From positions 72,352 to 108,627 of the forward strand of contig JAJYYI010000120.1 in NCBI GenBank assembly GCA_021801125.1: DNA of 36,276 nucleotides, given 5' to 3'. The notes beneath the pieces are model-generated. The model ran no database searches. It was not told where the DNA came from and saw only the letters and a program-made list of their open reading frames with translations. This DNA is from Deltaproteobacteria bacterium. Lineage in GTDB: Bacteria; Desulfobacterota; Binatia; Binatales; Binataceae. Of this stretch, positions 26,201 through 33,323 are shown in pieces (positions within the stretch are counted from its first letter, which is position 1; every line of letters starts with the position of its first letter). A program made the position numbers and the translations under genes.

Positions 26201-27189
26201 TGGGAATCGACGAGCTGATTTCCAGGCTTCGAGGCTCGCTCTGGCTAACGCAGAAGAGGGAGCTGCAACGCTTGTGGCGAGTGCTACCCCAGACCTGCAA
26301 CGTAGACGGTGAAGAGGTATTGATCGGCGATGACGCTGCGGCGCTCAGAACCGCGGATGGTTATTTACTTCTGGCTGCAGAAGGGGTGTATCCGCCGCTG
26401 CTTGAAAGCGATCCGTATATGGCCGGGCGCGCCTCCGTACTTGCCAACGTAAATGACATTTACGCCATGGGAGGCAGGCCGACGGCGATATTGGACGTTC
26501 TTTTCAGTCGGGACGACGACGAGGCCGAGTTGGTGCTCAAGGGAATCCAGGATAACGCGGCCCGCTATAAGGTGCCGGTGTTAGGCGGTCACCTTAGCCC
26601 AGGCGCGGAAGGCTCCGCGCTGTCGGTTTTCATCTTGGGGAAAGGCCGTGCCTTGCTGTCGTCGTTTAATGCGCTGCCGGGCGATCAGTTGGTCTTCGTT
26701 TTCGCGTCCGAGGGGCGTTTCTTGAACGGATACAAGTTCTGGGATAGCTCCAGCCGGCTCCCAGATCATCAGGTGTTGGAACAACTGGAGCTGCTGCCGC
26801 GTGTGGCCGAGGAAGGCCTCGCCGACACTGCCAAAGACGTCAGCATGGCAGGACTCATCGGGACCGCCTTGATGTTGCTGGAAGGTTCGGGAGTCGGCGC
26901 CGAGATCGACTTGGAAAAAGTGCCCCGCCCATCCGAAGGCCCGCTTGAACATTGGTTGCTGACTTTCCCAAGCTTCGGATTCTTGTTGTCGCTTAGATCG
27001 GCCTCCGCTCCAAGAGTTCGCGCGCTGTTTAGGGGCGCGGGACTGACGTGCGAGACGATTGGCGAGGTGACGAAGGACCGCCGCGTTTTTTTTGTCAGCC
27101 CGGCCGGTGCCCGGAAGCTCTTTTGGGATTTCAACGATTCTTCGTTGGTCGGAATAACGCCCAGACCGGGTACGCCTGGGCGGAACTGA
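26200..27189 (+). CDS. AIR-synthase-like protein, Sll0787/NitF type
   Basis: 329-residue member of the PurM/ThiL/SelD/HypE superfamily, ATP-dependent enzymes that activate amides or phosphorylate. The superfamily metal/ATP motif is IGDDAAALRTADGYLLLAAEG (about 42-62), followed by DPYMAGRASVLANVNDIYAMGGRPTAILDV with the conserved Asn and Asp, VLGGHLSPGAEGSALSVFILG, and the second-half TAKDVSMAGLIGTALMLLEGSGVGAEIDLEKVP and FPSFGFLLSL. This pattern fits the sll0787-like family of Nit1C clusters. The true substrate is unknown. GTG 26197 is an alternative start one codon earlier; the ATG overlapping the GNAT stop is favoured. Carbamate kinase follows 27 bases downstream. Confidence 0.85.
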   Translation: MGIDELISRLRGSLWLTQKRELQRLWRVLPQTCNVDGEEVLIGDDAAALRTADGYLLLAAEGVYPPLLESDPYMAGRASVLANVNDIYAMGGRPTAILDVLFSRDDDEAELVLKGIQDNAARYKVPVLGGHLSPGAEGSALSVFILGKGRALLSSFNALPGDQLVFVFASEGRFLNGYKFWDSSSRLPDHQVLEQLELLPRVAEEGLADTAKDVSMAGLIGTALMLLEGSGVGAEIDLEKVPRPSEGPLEHWLLTFPSFGFLLSLRSASAPRVRALFRGAGLTCETIGEVTKDRRVFFVSPAGARKLFWDFNDSSLVGITPRPGTPGRN

Positions 27190-27216
27190 GGCGGTCGAGA
27201 CCATTATCGCGACCTG

Positions 27217-28242
27217 TTGGAGGACGCTTTCGGAAGGAAGTTTGTTCGCGTCGCGTCAGCAAGAGGCTTCGAACCTACGAAACTAGAAGCGAACAAGAGA
27301 GCGGATCGAGTCGCAGTTTTCGCGCTGGGCGGCAACGCGATCGCGGGTAAGGACGGCAACGGTAGCCACGAGCTGCAGTTAGGAGAAGTGCGCCGTATTT
27401 GTGCAGGAATCCTGGGTGTCCTTAAGCAGGGTTACAGCCTGGTTATTACCCATGGAAACGGACCACAAGTGGGTAATCTGTTGATCCAACAAGAGAGCGC
27501 GCCCGAGATAGTTCCGCCGATGCCCCTCGATGTATGCGGCGCTATGACCCAGGGTCAAATCGGTTATGCGCTTTCACAGAGCCTGCGAAACATGCTCCGT
27601 GAAAGCGCTATCGAAAAAGAGGTGATCGCCGTGATGACTCAGGTGGTTGTAGACCCCGATGATGCGGCGTTCACGAATCCCACCAAGTTCGTGGGGCCCT
27701 TTTTTTCCAAAGAAGAGGCCTGCGCGTTGATTGAAGACAGGGGTTGGGAGATGAAAGAAGACCTGGGCCGGGGATGGCGCCGAGTCGTCCCTAGCCCGCG
27801 GCCCGTCGAGGTTGTCGAGCAGAGCGCAATTGCAAAGTTGGTCGCCGGCGATTGCGTCGTGATAGCGGGAGGTGGCGGCGGAATTCCTGTGCGTCGCGAC
27901 GAGCGAGGCTCTCTCACGGGAGTTCCGGCGGTTATCGATAAGGATTTCGCCGCGCAGACACTGGCTAACTCCATCGGCGCCCAGCTTCTAATCTTCGTTA
28001 CCCCGATTCGCCGGGTATCGCTGTTCTTTGGAACAGAGCAACAGGAAGATATTGCCACTATGACCGCCGACGAAGCGTTCGCTCACTATCAAGCCGGTCA
28101 TTTTCCACCAGGAAGCATGGGGCCCAAGATCGCCGCCGCGATCCACTTTCTGCGGGCCGGAGGGCAACGAGTCGTGATCGCCAGTAGTGAGACGCTCGCC
28201 GCCGGCTTTTCCGGAGAAGAGGGGACGCAGATAGTCCCTTGA
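27217..28242 (+). CDS. arcC: Carbamate kinase
   Basis: Uses ADP and carbamoyl phosphate to make ATP and carbamate, which breaks down to ammonia and CO2. It has 341 residues. Family motifs are intact: VAVFALGGNAI (about 32-42), VITHGNGPQVGNLLIQQE, GYALSQSLRN, GWRRVVPSPRPVEVVE, VIAGGGGGIPV, VIDKDFAAQTLA and GSMGPKIAAAIHFL. The family normally starts right at the ALGGNA strand. Here about 30 residues precede it, no ATG, GTG or TTG occurs between TTG 27217 and the core, and no clear ribosome-binding site precedes that TTG, so the start is uncertain. In the allantoin pathway a carbamate kinase (AllK) is the partner of AllFGH, so its place between these genes strongly supports carbamoyl phosphate as an intermediate. 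Confidence 0.92.
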   Translation: MEDAFGRKFVRVASARGFEPTKLEANKRADRVAVFALGGNAIAGKDGNGSHELQLGEVRRICAGILGVLKQGYSLVITHGNGPQVGNLLIQQESAPEIVPPMPLDVCGAMTQGQIGYALSQSLRNMLRESAIEKEVIAVMTQVVVDPDDAAFTNPTKFVGPFFSKEEACALIEDRGWEMKEDLGRGWRRVVPSPRPVEVVEQSAIAKLVAGDCVVIAGGGGGIPVRRDERGSLTGVPAVIDKDFAAQTLANSIGAQLLIFVTPIRRVSLFFGTEQQEDIATMTADEAFAHYQAGHFPPGSMGPKIAAAIHFLRAGGQRVVIASSETLAAGFSGEEGTQIVP

Positions 28243-28338
28243 TGGATGTGGTGCGAACAGAGCTATCAACCGTGAGGATAACGGTGCGCAGGTTGTGAAA
28301 TCGCTCGTTTATGAAAAAGGCGGTTTTGAGCTTTTTAG

Positions 28339-28373
28339 CCGAGGTGGCGCAAATCGCAGACGCACCGCCTCGG
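28339..28373 (+). other. Strong hairpin upstream of Sll0783-like gene
   Basis: CCGAGGTGGCGC (28339-28350) pairs with GCACCGCCTCGG (28362-28373) over 12 positions with one C-A mismatch and one G-U pair, around an 11-base loop. It is followed by GAAAATAAAG, not T-rich, so it is not a standard terminator on this strand. An mRNA stabiliser or processing site is possible. Confidence 0.55.
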
Positions 28374-28408
28374 GAAAATAAAGTAACGACAATGTGCCGG
28401 ATCCGCCA

Positions 28409-28433
28409 ATTTAGGGGCGGGCTATTTAGGGGC
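28409..28433 (+). repeat. Direct repeat ATTTAGGGGC x2
   Basis: Two exact 10-base copies at 28409-28418 and 28424-28433, 15 bases start to start, 29 bases before the GTG start. Possible regulator site or tandem duplication. Confidence 0.5.
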
Positions 28434-28461
28434 ATTGAGATCAACAAAGGAGGACCGACCA

Positions 28462-28950
28462 GTGGCGCAACGTGTTAAGGTGCCACCCCCGAACAAGGGT
28501 GACGCGATAGTAGACTACGAGGAGAAGGTTTTTCCGGACCATAAGGCGAACCCGGGAGACAAAGCGCTGTTCCTAATCCATACGGTGCCCTACGAAGGAT
28601 CAGTCGGCGGCATCAACTTATTGACCGCTCTAAGATGCAAGCGAAAGGGATATGACGTGAGCATCGTCTTCTACGGCCCCGGCTCGTCGATCCCGGTTTA
28701 CCGCGGATGGCCGAAGATTGGTGAAGATGGCTACGGCGCCGGAATTCAGCTTTTGTCGAACCTCGTGGAGAAGCTGATTGCCGAGGGCATAAAGGTGTAC
28801 GCGTGTCGCTTTTCTGCTTCCGCCCTGCAGGGCCATCGCGAAGACGATTTCATCAAAGGCGTGAGGATGATCCACCCAACCGACATCCTCGACATCGTCA
28901 TTGAGCATCATCGGGCTGGTGCGATGTTGTTTAGCACCTGGACAGTATAA
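28462..28950 (+). CDS. MSMEG_0572/Sll0783 (NitB)-type nitrogen-starvation protein
   Basis: 162-residue DsrE-like protein of the family found in Nit1C clusters; the Synechocystis member Sll0783 is induced by nitrogen starvation and needed for normal polyhydroxybutyrate accumulation. Start GTG 28462 is set by AAAGGAGG nine bases upstream; a longer frame from TTG 28435 would start before that site. The pattern is alpha/beta: KALFLIHTVPYEGSVGGINLLTALRCKRKGYDVSIVFYGPGS, then LLSNLVEKLIAEGIKVYACRFSASALQGHREDDFI, then IHPTDILDIVIEHHRAGAMLFSTWTV. A conserved Cys in YACRFSAS may be reactive. The molecular role is unknown. It is flanked by a strong hairpin on its 5' side and a nested inverted repeat on its 3' side, which may set its message level apart from its neighbours. 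The next gene is an amidohydrolase rather than the usual nitrilase. Confidence 0.88.
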   Translation: MAQRVKVPPPNKGDAIVDYEEKVFPDHKANPGDKALFLIHTVPYEGSVGGINLLTALRCKRKGYDVSIVFYGPGSSIPVYRGWPKIGEDGYGAGIQLLSNLVEKLIAEGIKVYACRFSASALQGHREDDFIKGVRMIHPTDILDIVIEHHRAGAMLFSTWTV

Positions 28951-29000
28951 CGCGGGTGCGACGCCGCTTCGCATTTGGAGACCATAATGATTTGCTACTT

Positions 29001-29112
29001 TTGCGACCCTGCGGAACTGGGATGACCTCATGCCATGGATAAAGTCGGCTTGGCTCTAATCAATTGAACGATTTTTCAAGCCGGAGCCCCAGTTTTGACC
29101 GCAGGGTCGCAA
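29001..29112 (+). repeat. Nested inverted repeat (candidate structured RNA)
   Basis: Three arm pairs are nested. TTGCGACCCTGCGG (29001-29014) pairs with its exact complement (29099-29112). AACTGGG (29015-29021) pairs with CCCAGTT (29088-29094). CGGCTTG (29046-29052) pairs with CAAGCCG (29077-29083). All are perfect. The last arm ends four bases before the GGAGG of the amidohydrolase gene. There is no T run and no target-site duplication. Confidence 0.7.
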
Positions 29113-29125
29113 GGCGGAGGTCGAA

Positions 29126-29971
29126 ATGAAAGTCAAAAGAAAAGTATTCGATGCACATTCGCATATCGGTGGTCTGCCGGCCTATAAATTCTACGATCTG
29201 AAAGAACCCGTCAAACCGACTGTAATAGAGTATCCGTCGGCAAAGGAATATGTCCGACATTTGGACGAGTACGGCGTGGACCGTGGGCTCGTGATATCGA
29301 ACTACGGAGTGCCTGACTCTGCGCAGCCGTTCAGCCTTAATCCGATAGTCGTCGACAGCGTGCACAAGGCCGACCGGCTTGTCGGAGCCATATGGGTGTC
29401 CGGCTTGCCAAAGGACAAGGAGAGGACGGCGGAGGCCCTAAAGAACGCCAAGGAAAGCGGTATTGTCGCTCTCAAGGCTACCTGCCTGCTGGGCGGGACC
29501 TACAAGCCGGCTGACTGGGACGATGGCGTGCGGGCAATTTGGGAAAGCATAGTCGGGGCGGCGGAGGAGAACGATCTCGTGCTGCATTTACATACAAGTC
29601 CCGGCGGCGGCTCGGATATCGGCAACGTCTTCGAGTTTATCGCTCAGTACGGCAAGCGAATCAAAATCCACATCGTGCACCTGGGCGGCGGCGTGAGTGG
29701 CCATATTCGCCTCGTCCCTCGCTTCCTCGAATTGGTCGGAGCCGGTTACAAGGTCTATACGGACACCACCTGGGCCGTGGGCTTTGGCTCACGATGGTTG
29801 CTGCACGAGGTGCAAAGGACTGGAATCGGCGTCGAGAATGTACTGTTTGCATCCGATACTCCGTGGAGTGATTTTCCCTCGGAGTACTGGAAGGTCGAGG
29901 GCGCGGAAATCTCGGAAGAACTTAAGAACAAGATTTTCTGGGAGAACGCTCAAAAACTGTATAGTCGCTGA
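29126..29971 (+). CDS. Metal-dependent amidohydrolase (amidohydrolase_2 family)
   Basis: 281-residue TIM-barrel hydrolase of the PF04909 type (aminocarboxymuconate decarboxylase, dihydroxybenzoate decarboxylase and lactonase relatives). Metal ligands are visible: FDAHSHIG with H11 and H13, LHLHTS with H154/H156, IHIVHLGGG with H185, and FASDTPWSDF with D244. It may hydrolyse an amide or lactone or decarboxylate a ring acid; substrate unknown. GGAGG sits six bases before ATG 29126. It lies where Nit1C clusters carry their nitrilase, between the Sll0783-like and radical SAM genes, so it may replace that activity. The nested inverted repeat immediately upstream could control its translation. No signal peptide, so cytoplasmic. 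Confidence 0.88.
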   Translation: MKVKRKVFDAHSHIGGLPAYKFYDLKEPVKPTVIEYPSAKEYVRHLDEYGVDRGLVISNYGVPDSAQPFSLNPIVVDSVHKADRLVGAIWVSGLPKDKERTAEALKNAKESGIVALKATCLLGGTYKPADWDDGVRAIWESIVGAAEENDLVLHLHTSPGGGSDIGNVFEFIAQYGKRIKIHIVHLGGGVSGHIRLVPRFLELVGAGYKVYTDTTWAVGFGSRWLLHEVQRTGIGVENVLFASDTPWSDFPSEYWKVEGAEISEELKNKIFWENAQKLYSR

Positions 29972-30044
29972 TGGCGTGAGATATAACCTCCCGAAATGGC
30001 TAGCGCCAGCAGGGTCAGCAGCCTTCGCGCTATTGAATCGGTGG

Positions 30045-30058
30045 CCCGCTTTCGCGGG
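30045..30058 (+). other. Small GC hairpin before radical SAM gene
   Basis: CCCGC, loop TTTC, GCGGG, followed by TTGGCGTTTT, in the 155-bp gap between amidohydrolase and radical SAM genes. Weak terminator at best; read-through is expected. Confidence 0.3.
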
Positions 30059-30126
30059 TTGGCGTTTTGCCGCGACCGGGTTTTTGCTGTTCTGTTGCCA
30101 GGGAGCGCGCAGGAGCGTGTGAAATA

Positions 30127-31251
30127 ATGGACGCTGTAGCCTTAAAGGTGGAACTGCAAAGTTGCGGGCTTAAAATCTCCAACATAACCGGAGTGAGACG
30201 CGGAGGCGCGGGACCTACGGGAGGACTTCATCTCAGAATCCTGCCGGACGTCGAGGGAAATATTCCGGTCGTTGGCGGCTTCGTCGATTCGTCGCCCTAC
30301 TATCTTGAAGAGATAAATGGGGAGCCTTGGGTGTTTCGCGACGGAGTCGCGCTCGCACAGGTTGAAATGATGGAGTCCGCAAAGTTCTACCAACGCGCTA
30401 CGTCGTCAGGAGTTCCGATGAGCAAGATCGGGCTGCTGCATTGTCCGACCACGTTCGCCACTACGCTGCTGCAAACCTGCGCATTTTGGGAAGACTGGCG
30501 ACGCTGTCAGTTCTGCGGCATCGAACTGACGCTCAAGGATCGAAGCACCGTTGGCTTTAAGGACAGCAAGAGCCTGGTCGAGACCATCGCGTGCGCCAAG
30601 GAACTGGACGGGATATCCAACGTAGTTTTTACGTCAGGCGTGGCGCGCGACGAGGAGAAGGCGTTGTCGAAGTACGCGGAGATTTGTTCCGCCGTTAAGC
30701 GGGCGACCGGAGTCTCGCTGCAACTTCAGATCGTGCCGCCTCGAGATGCGACCTGGCTTGCGAGGCTGCGGGATGCGGGAGTGGACGCGCTCGGAGTTCA
30801 CATCGAAACTTTCGACCCGGAGGTGTTTTCGCGAGTCACGCCCGGAAAAGCAGCGATTGGCTTTGAGCAATACATCCGGACGTGGGAGCAAGCGGTCGAT
30901 GTATTCGGCCGTTGGCAGGTCAGCACCTACGTACTCGTGGGGCTTGGCGAGCGGCTGGAAACTATTTTTCGCGGGGTCGAGACTTGCAGCTCTCTTGGCG
31001 TATATCCGTTCGTCGTGCCGTTTCGTCCGATCGCCGGCACACCGATGGAAGCGACGACGCCACCTTCGCCATCCCTGATGGCTCGCGTCTACTTAGAAGC
31101 GGCCGCCATTCTTGGCAAATACGAGGGGACGGCCAAAAGCAGCAAAGCCGGTTGCGTAAGCTGCGGGGAATGTTCCGCGCTTCCCGATTTCGAAAGGGCA
31201 TCAAGGGCCATTCGCGCCGAGTCGTCGCCTTTGGCGGTGTGCAGACGTTAA
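30127..31251 (+). CDS. MSMEG_0568 (NitD)-type radical SAM protein
   Basis: 374-residue radical SAM enzyme of the family fixed in Nit1C clusters. From ATG 30127 (AGGAG upstream; the open frame starts at 30067) the typical N-terminus ALKVELQSCGLKI and RRGGAGPTGG appears. The cluster motif is C-x8-C-x2-C rather than the standard CxxxCxxC: C118, C127, C130 in TCAFWEDWRRCQFCGIEL, a spacing characteristic of this family. VVFTSGVARDEEKAL, LQLQIVPPRDATWLARLRDAGVDALGVHIETFDPEV and TYVLVGLGE cover the barrel. Three cysteines at the end (C343, C346, C349, in CVSCGEC) could bind a second cluster. The reaction is unknown. The neighbouring AIR-synthase-like and GNAT proteins always accompany it, suggesting a small-molecule pathway. 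Confidence 0.88.
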   Translation: MDAVALKVELQSCGLKISNITGVRRGGAGPTGGLHLRILPDVEGNIPVVGGFVDSSPYYLEEINGEPWVFRDGVALAQVEMMESAKFYQRATSSGVPMSKIGLLHCPTTFATTLLQTCAFWEDWRRCQFCGIELTLKDRSTVGFKDSKSLVETIACAKELDGISNVVFTSGVARDEEKALSKYAEICSAVKRATGVSLQLQIVPPRDATWLARLRDAGVDALGVHIETFDPEVFSRVTPGKAAIGFEQYIRTWEQAVDVFGRWQVSTYVLVGLGERLETIFRGVETCSSLGVYPFVVPFRPIAGTPMEATTPPSPSLMARVYLEAAAILGKYEGTAKSSKAGCVSCGECSALPDFERASRAIRAESSPLAVCRR

Positions 31252-31343
31252 GGTGCGCTGCAATCGCGAGGGCGTCAGACGCTCTATCAGATGTTCGAGG
31301 AACGCGTGCGGTCGAATCGTAAGGAGGCCGCAGGGGAGACGAT

Positions 31344-32699
31344 ATGGCCGCAAAAGGTCTGCGGTTGGTGATAGTGGGTGGCGGCGCTGCCGGCATCTCG
31401 GCGGCCTCGACCACCAAAGCGATTGCGCCGGAGACGTCTGTTGTCCTGTTCTCCGAGTACGAGGATGTGGCATATAGCCCCTGTGGTATCCCTTTCGTTC
31501 ATGGACGGGAAATACCCAACTTTGAAGCGCTGTTTCTGCAAAGTCGCCAGCACTACGCCGACGTCGGGATCGATCTGCAGCTTGAGACGCGAGTCACCCG
31601 CGTAGACCTGCGGGAGCGGAAGGTCTATGTGGGCAGTCGAGCCTACGAATGGGACCGCCTCATAATCGCGACGGGCTTCGATTACGAGCGGCCGGACATT
31701 GCGGGCAGCGACCTCGAAGGGCTGCACTATGTAAAGAATATTCGCCGTGCAATGGAGTTCGATCGGCTGCTCGAGCAGATAAAGAAGGTCGTCGTGGTGT
31801 CCGCGTCGCCCTTGGGAATCGAGATGGCGGGGAACCTCGCCCGGCGCGGTCTGGAAACCCATCTGGTAGACGAGAGCGGGTGGTTGATGTCGGAGGTGGC
31901 GGACCCGGATATCATGCAGCCGGTCGAAGAATCGCTCAAGTCGCTGGGAACGAAGATCCATCTGGGCACGAAGGTGCTCGGGTTCGTGGGCTCGAACGGC
32001 AAGGTGAAGAGCGTTAAAACCACGACGGGCGAACTCGACTGCGACGTCGCGGTAATGGCCACCCATAAGCGGCCGAACAACCTTCTCGCGCGCGAAGCGG
32101 GGCTTGAAATAGGATCGACCGGGGGAATCCTGGTCGATGATCGCATGAGAACGCGGGTAGACGGAGTATACGCCGCCGGCGACTGCGTAGAAGTTATCCA
32201 CGGGGGTACGGAGTTGCCGGTCCAGGGGCTTTCCGGAAGCCACGCCTATTCTCAGGGGCGCGTCGCCGCCGCCAACGCGGTAGGCGAGCAGCGGTCGTAC
32301 GATCCGGTCTTCATTCCCTGGGGAATGGTCGGCGGAGACGTGCATGTCGGCGGCGTGTCTCTCGGCGAGACGCTTCACAAGATGCTAGGGATTCCGCACT
32401 TCGTGGCGGCTGCCACTGGAATTTCGCGAGCCAGGTACTATCCGGGCGTGACTAAGGTGCGCGTCAAGTTAATCGTCGAACCAAAAACACTGCGCGTGAC
32501 CGGAGCGCAGATGGCCGGCGGCGAAGGAATTAAGGAGAGAGCGGACTTTCTAGGCTTCGCGCTCAAACGGGGTGCAACCTTGGAAGATTTTGCCTGGATG
32601 GAAAACGTCTATTCGCCGCCGATCGGCGCGCTGATGGAACCTATAGCGCTAGCCGCTCAAGCGGGGCTCACGCAAGTAAAGCAACTTCGTCAGGCCTAA
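31344..32699 (+). CDS. FAD-dependent disulfide reductase-like protein (CoA-disulfide reductase/NADH oxidase family)
   Basis: 451-residue flavoprotein. The FAD-binding motif RLVIVGGGAAGISAAS (7-22) is intact, with the second FAD motif VDGVYAAGDCVEVIH near 275. A redox cysteine C47 in AYSPCGIPF sits at the place used by CoA-disulfide reductases and NADH oxidases. The NAD-binding Rossmann glycines that should follow (GGGxxG) are replaced: KVVVVSASPLGIEMAGNLARRG has SASPLG, so it may take electrons from another donor or bind NAD poorly. GGGGAGA lies before ATG 31344. Nit1C clusters include a flavin or NADH-dependent oxidoreductase (NitH); this one is of the CoA-disulfide reductase type. Next to CoA-ligase-like FdrA and the radical SAM gene, it may handle a thiol or disulfide or reduce the radical SAM enzyme. 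Confidence 0.87.
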   Translation: MAAKGLRLVIVGGGAAGISAASTTKAIAPETSVVLFSEYEDVAYSPCGIPFVHGREIPNFEALFLQSRQHYADVGIDLQLETRVTRVDLRERKVYVGSRAYEWDRLIIATGFDYERPDIAGSDLEGLHYVKNIRRAMEFDRLLEQIKKVVVVSASPLGIEMAGNLARRGLETHLVDESGWLMSEVADPDIMQPVEESLKSLGTKIHLGTKVLGFVGSNGKVKSVKTTTGELDCDVAVMATHKRPNNLLAREAGLEIGSTGGILVDDRMRTRVDGVYAAGDCVEVIHGGTELPVQGLSGSHAYSQGRVAAANAVGEQRSYDPVFIPWGMVGGDVHVGGVSLGETLHKMLGIPHFVAAATGISRARYYPGVTKVRVKLIVEPKTLRVTGAQMAGGEGIKERADFLGFALKRGATLEDFAWMENVYSPPIGALMEPIALAAQAGLTQVKQLRQA

Positions 32700-32715
32700 G
32701 ACCCGAAACCGCCGG

Positions 32716-33072
32716 GTGAGAAAGAAGGCGACGGGTAAAAAGATGGAAACAGGCCGTAAGCAATCTTTTGCGGAACGGTTGCGCATGGCGGCAGAGAAGT
32801 ATTTGCGAGAAGCGGCGGAAGAAGAGATGATCAAACGGTATGGAGACGCCTGTACCCGCCCTTTTCGCTCTAACGGCGTGGTCTCGGTTATCATACGAAG
32901 GCTTGCTGTGCCGTTATTCTTGCGAATCCCCTGGAGCCTTCGGCGTCAGATGATTTTACGCGCCTCGTATCCCAGTGGAAGACGTCCGGACTGGAGTTCG
33001 TGGCAAAAGGGGCTGAGCTTAAAGGCGTCCGATCAGTCGGAATCCGGGCAGAACTCTGGCGCGCAAGCGTAG
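32716..33072 (+). CDS. Small basic protein of unknown function
   Basis: 118 residues from GTG 32716, 16 bases after the flavoprotein stop; ATG 32743 would give 109. I do not recognise it. The first part is charged and helical (SFAERLRMAAEKYLREAAEEEMIKRYGDACTRPF). Then come VVSVIIRRLAVPLFLRIPWSLRRQMILRASYP, amphipathic with arginines among hydrophobic residues as in membrane-surface helices, and a Ser/Gln-rich end. It is not the MSMEG_0570-like small protein of Nit1C clusters. Same strand and tight spacing suggest membership in the operon. Coding is probable but not certain. Confidence 0.5.
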   Translation: MRKKATGKKMETGRKQSFAERLRMAAEKYLREAAEEEMIKRYGDACTRPFRSNGVVSVIIRRLAVPLFLRIPWSLRRQMILRASYPSGRRPDWSSWQKGLSLKASDQSESGQNSGAQA

Positions 33073-33323
33073 GCACCCAAGAGCCCTAAGATCATCTCGA
33101 ACAGCCAGGGGTCCCGCGAGCCAACCGATGTGAGGTTAAGCAAAGCGAGAAGGCTCAAAGGCTTCTCATTCTCGATTCGTTGCGGGAGACGCCGCCAGCT
33201 CGACTCGGCGACGTCGTGACAATTCGCCTTAGAGGGAATCGCCCTGGCCGTTGCTGCAGACGCCGTGGGCAGAGGCCGACTACAGGCTTCCTACCGATCG
33301 TGGTCGAGCAGAGAGAATTCGGC

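Larger units (their letters stand above)
28243..28461 (+). other. Leader region before the Sll0783-like gene
   Basis: 219 bases with no gene. It contains a strong hairpin (28339-28373), a pair of direct repeats (28409-28433) and a very good ribosome-binding site (AAAGGAGG at 28446-28453). This is the longest gap in the rightward gene run until about 33.1 kb, so a second promoter or an RNA-processing site may lie here. Confidence 0.5.

Noticed and set aside
31287-32378. 363-codon leftward open frame
   Set aside because: It is antisense to the flavoprotein gene; no motif supports it.
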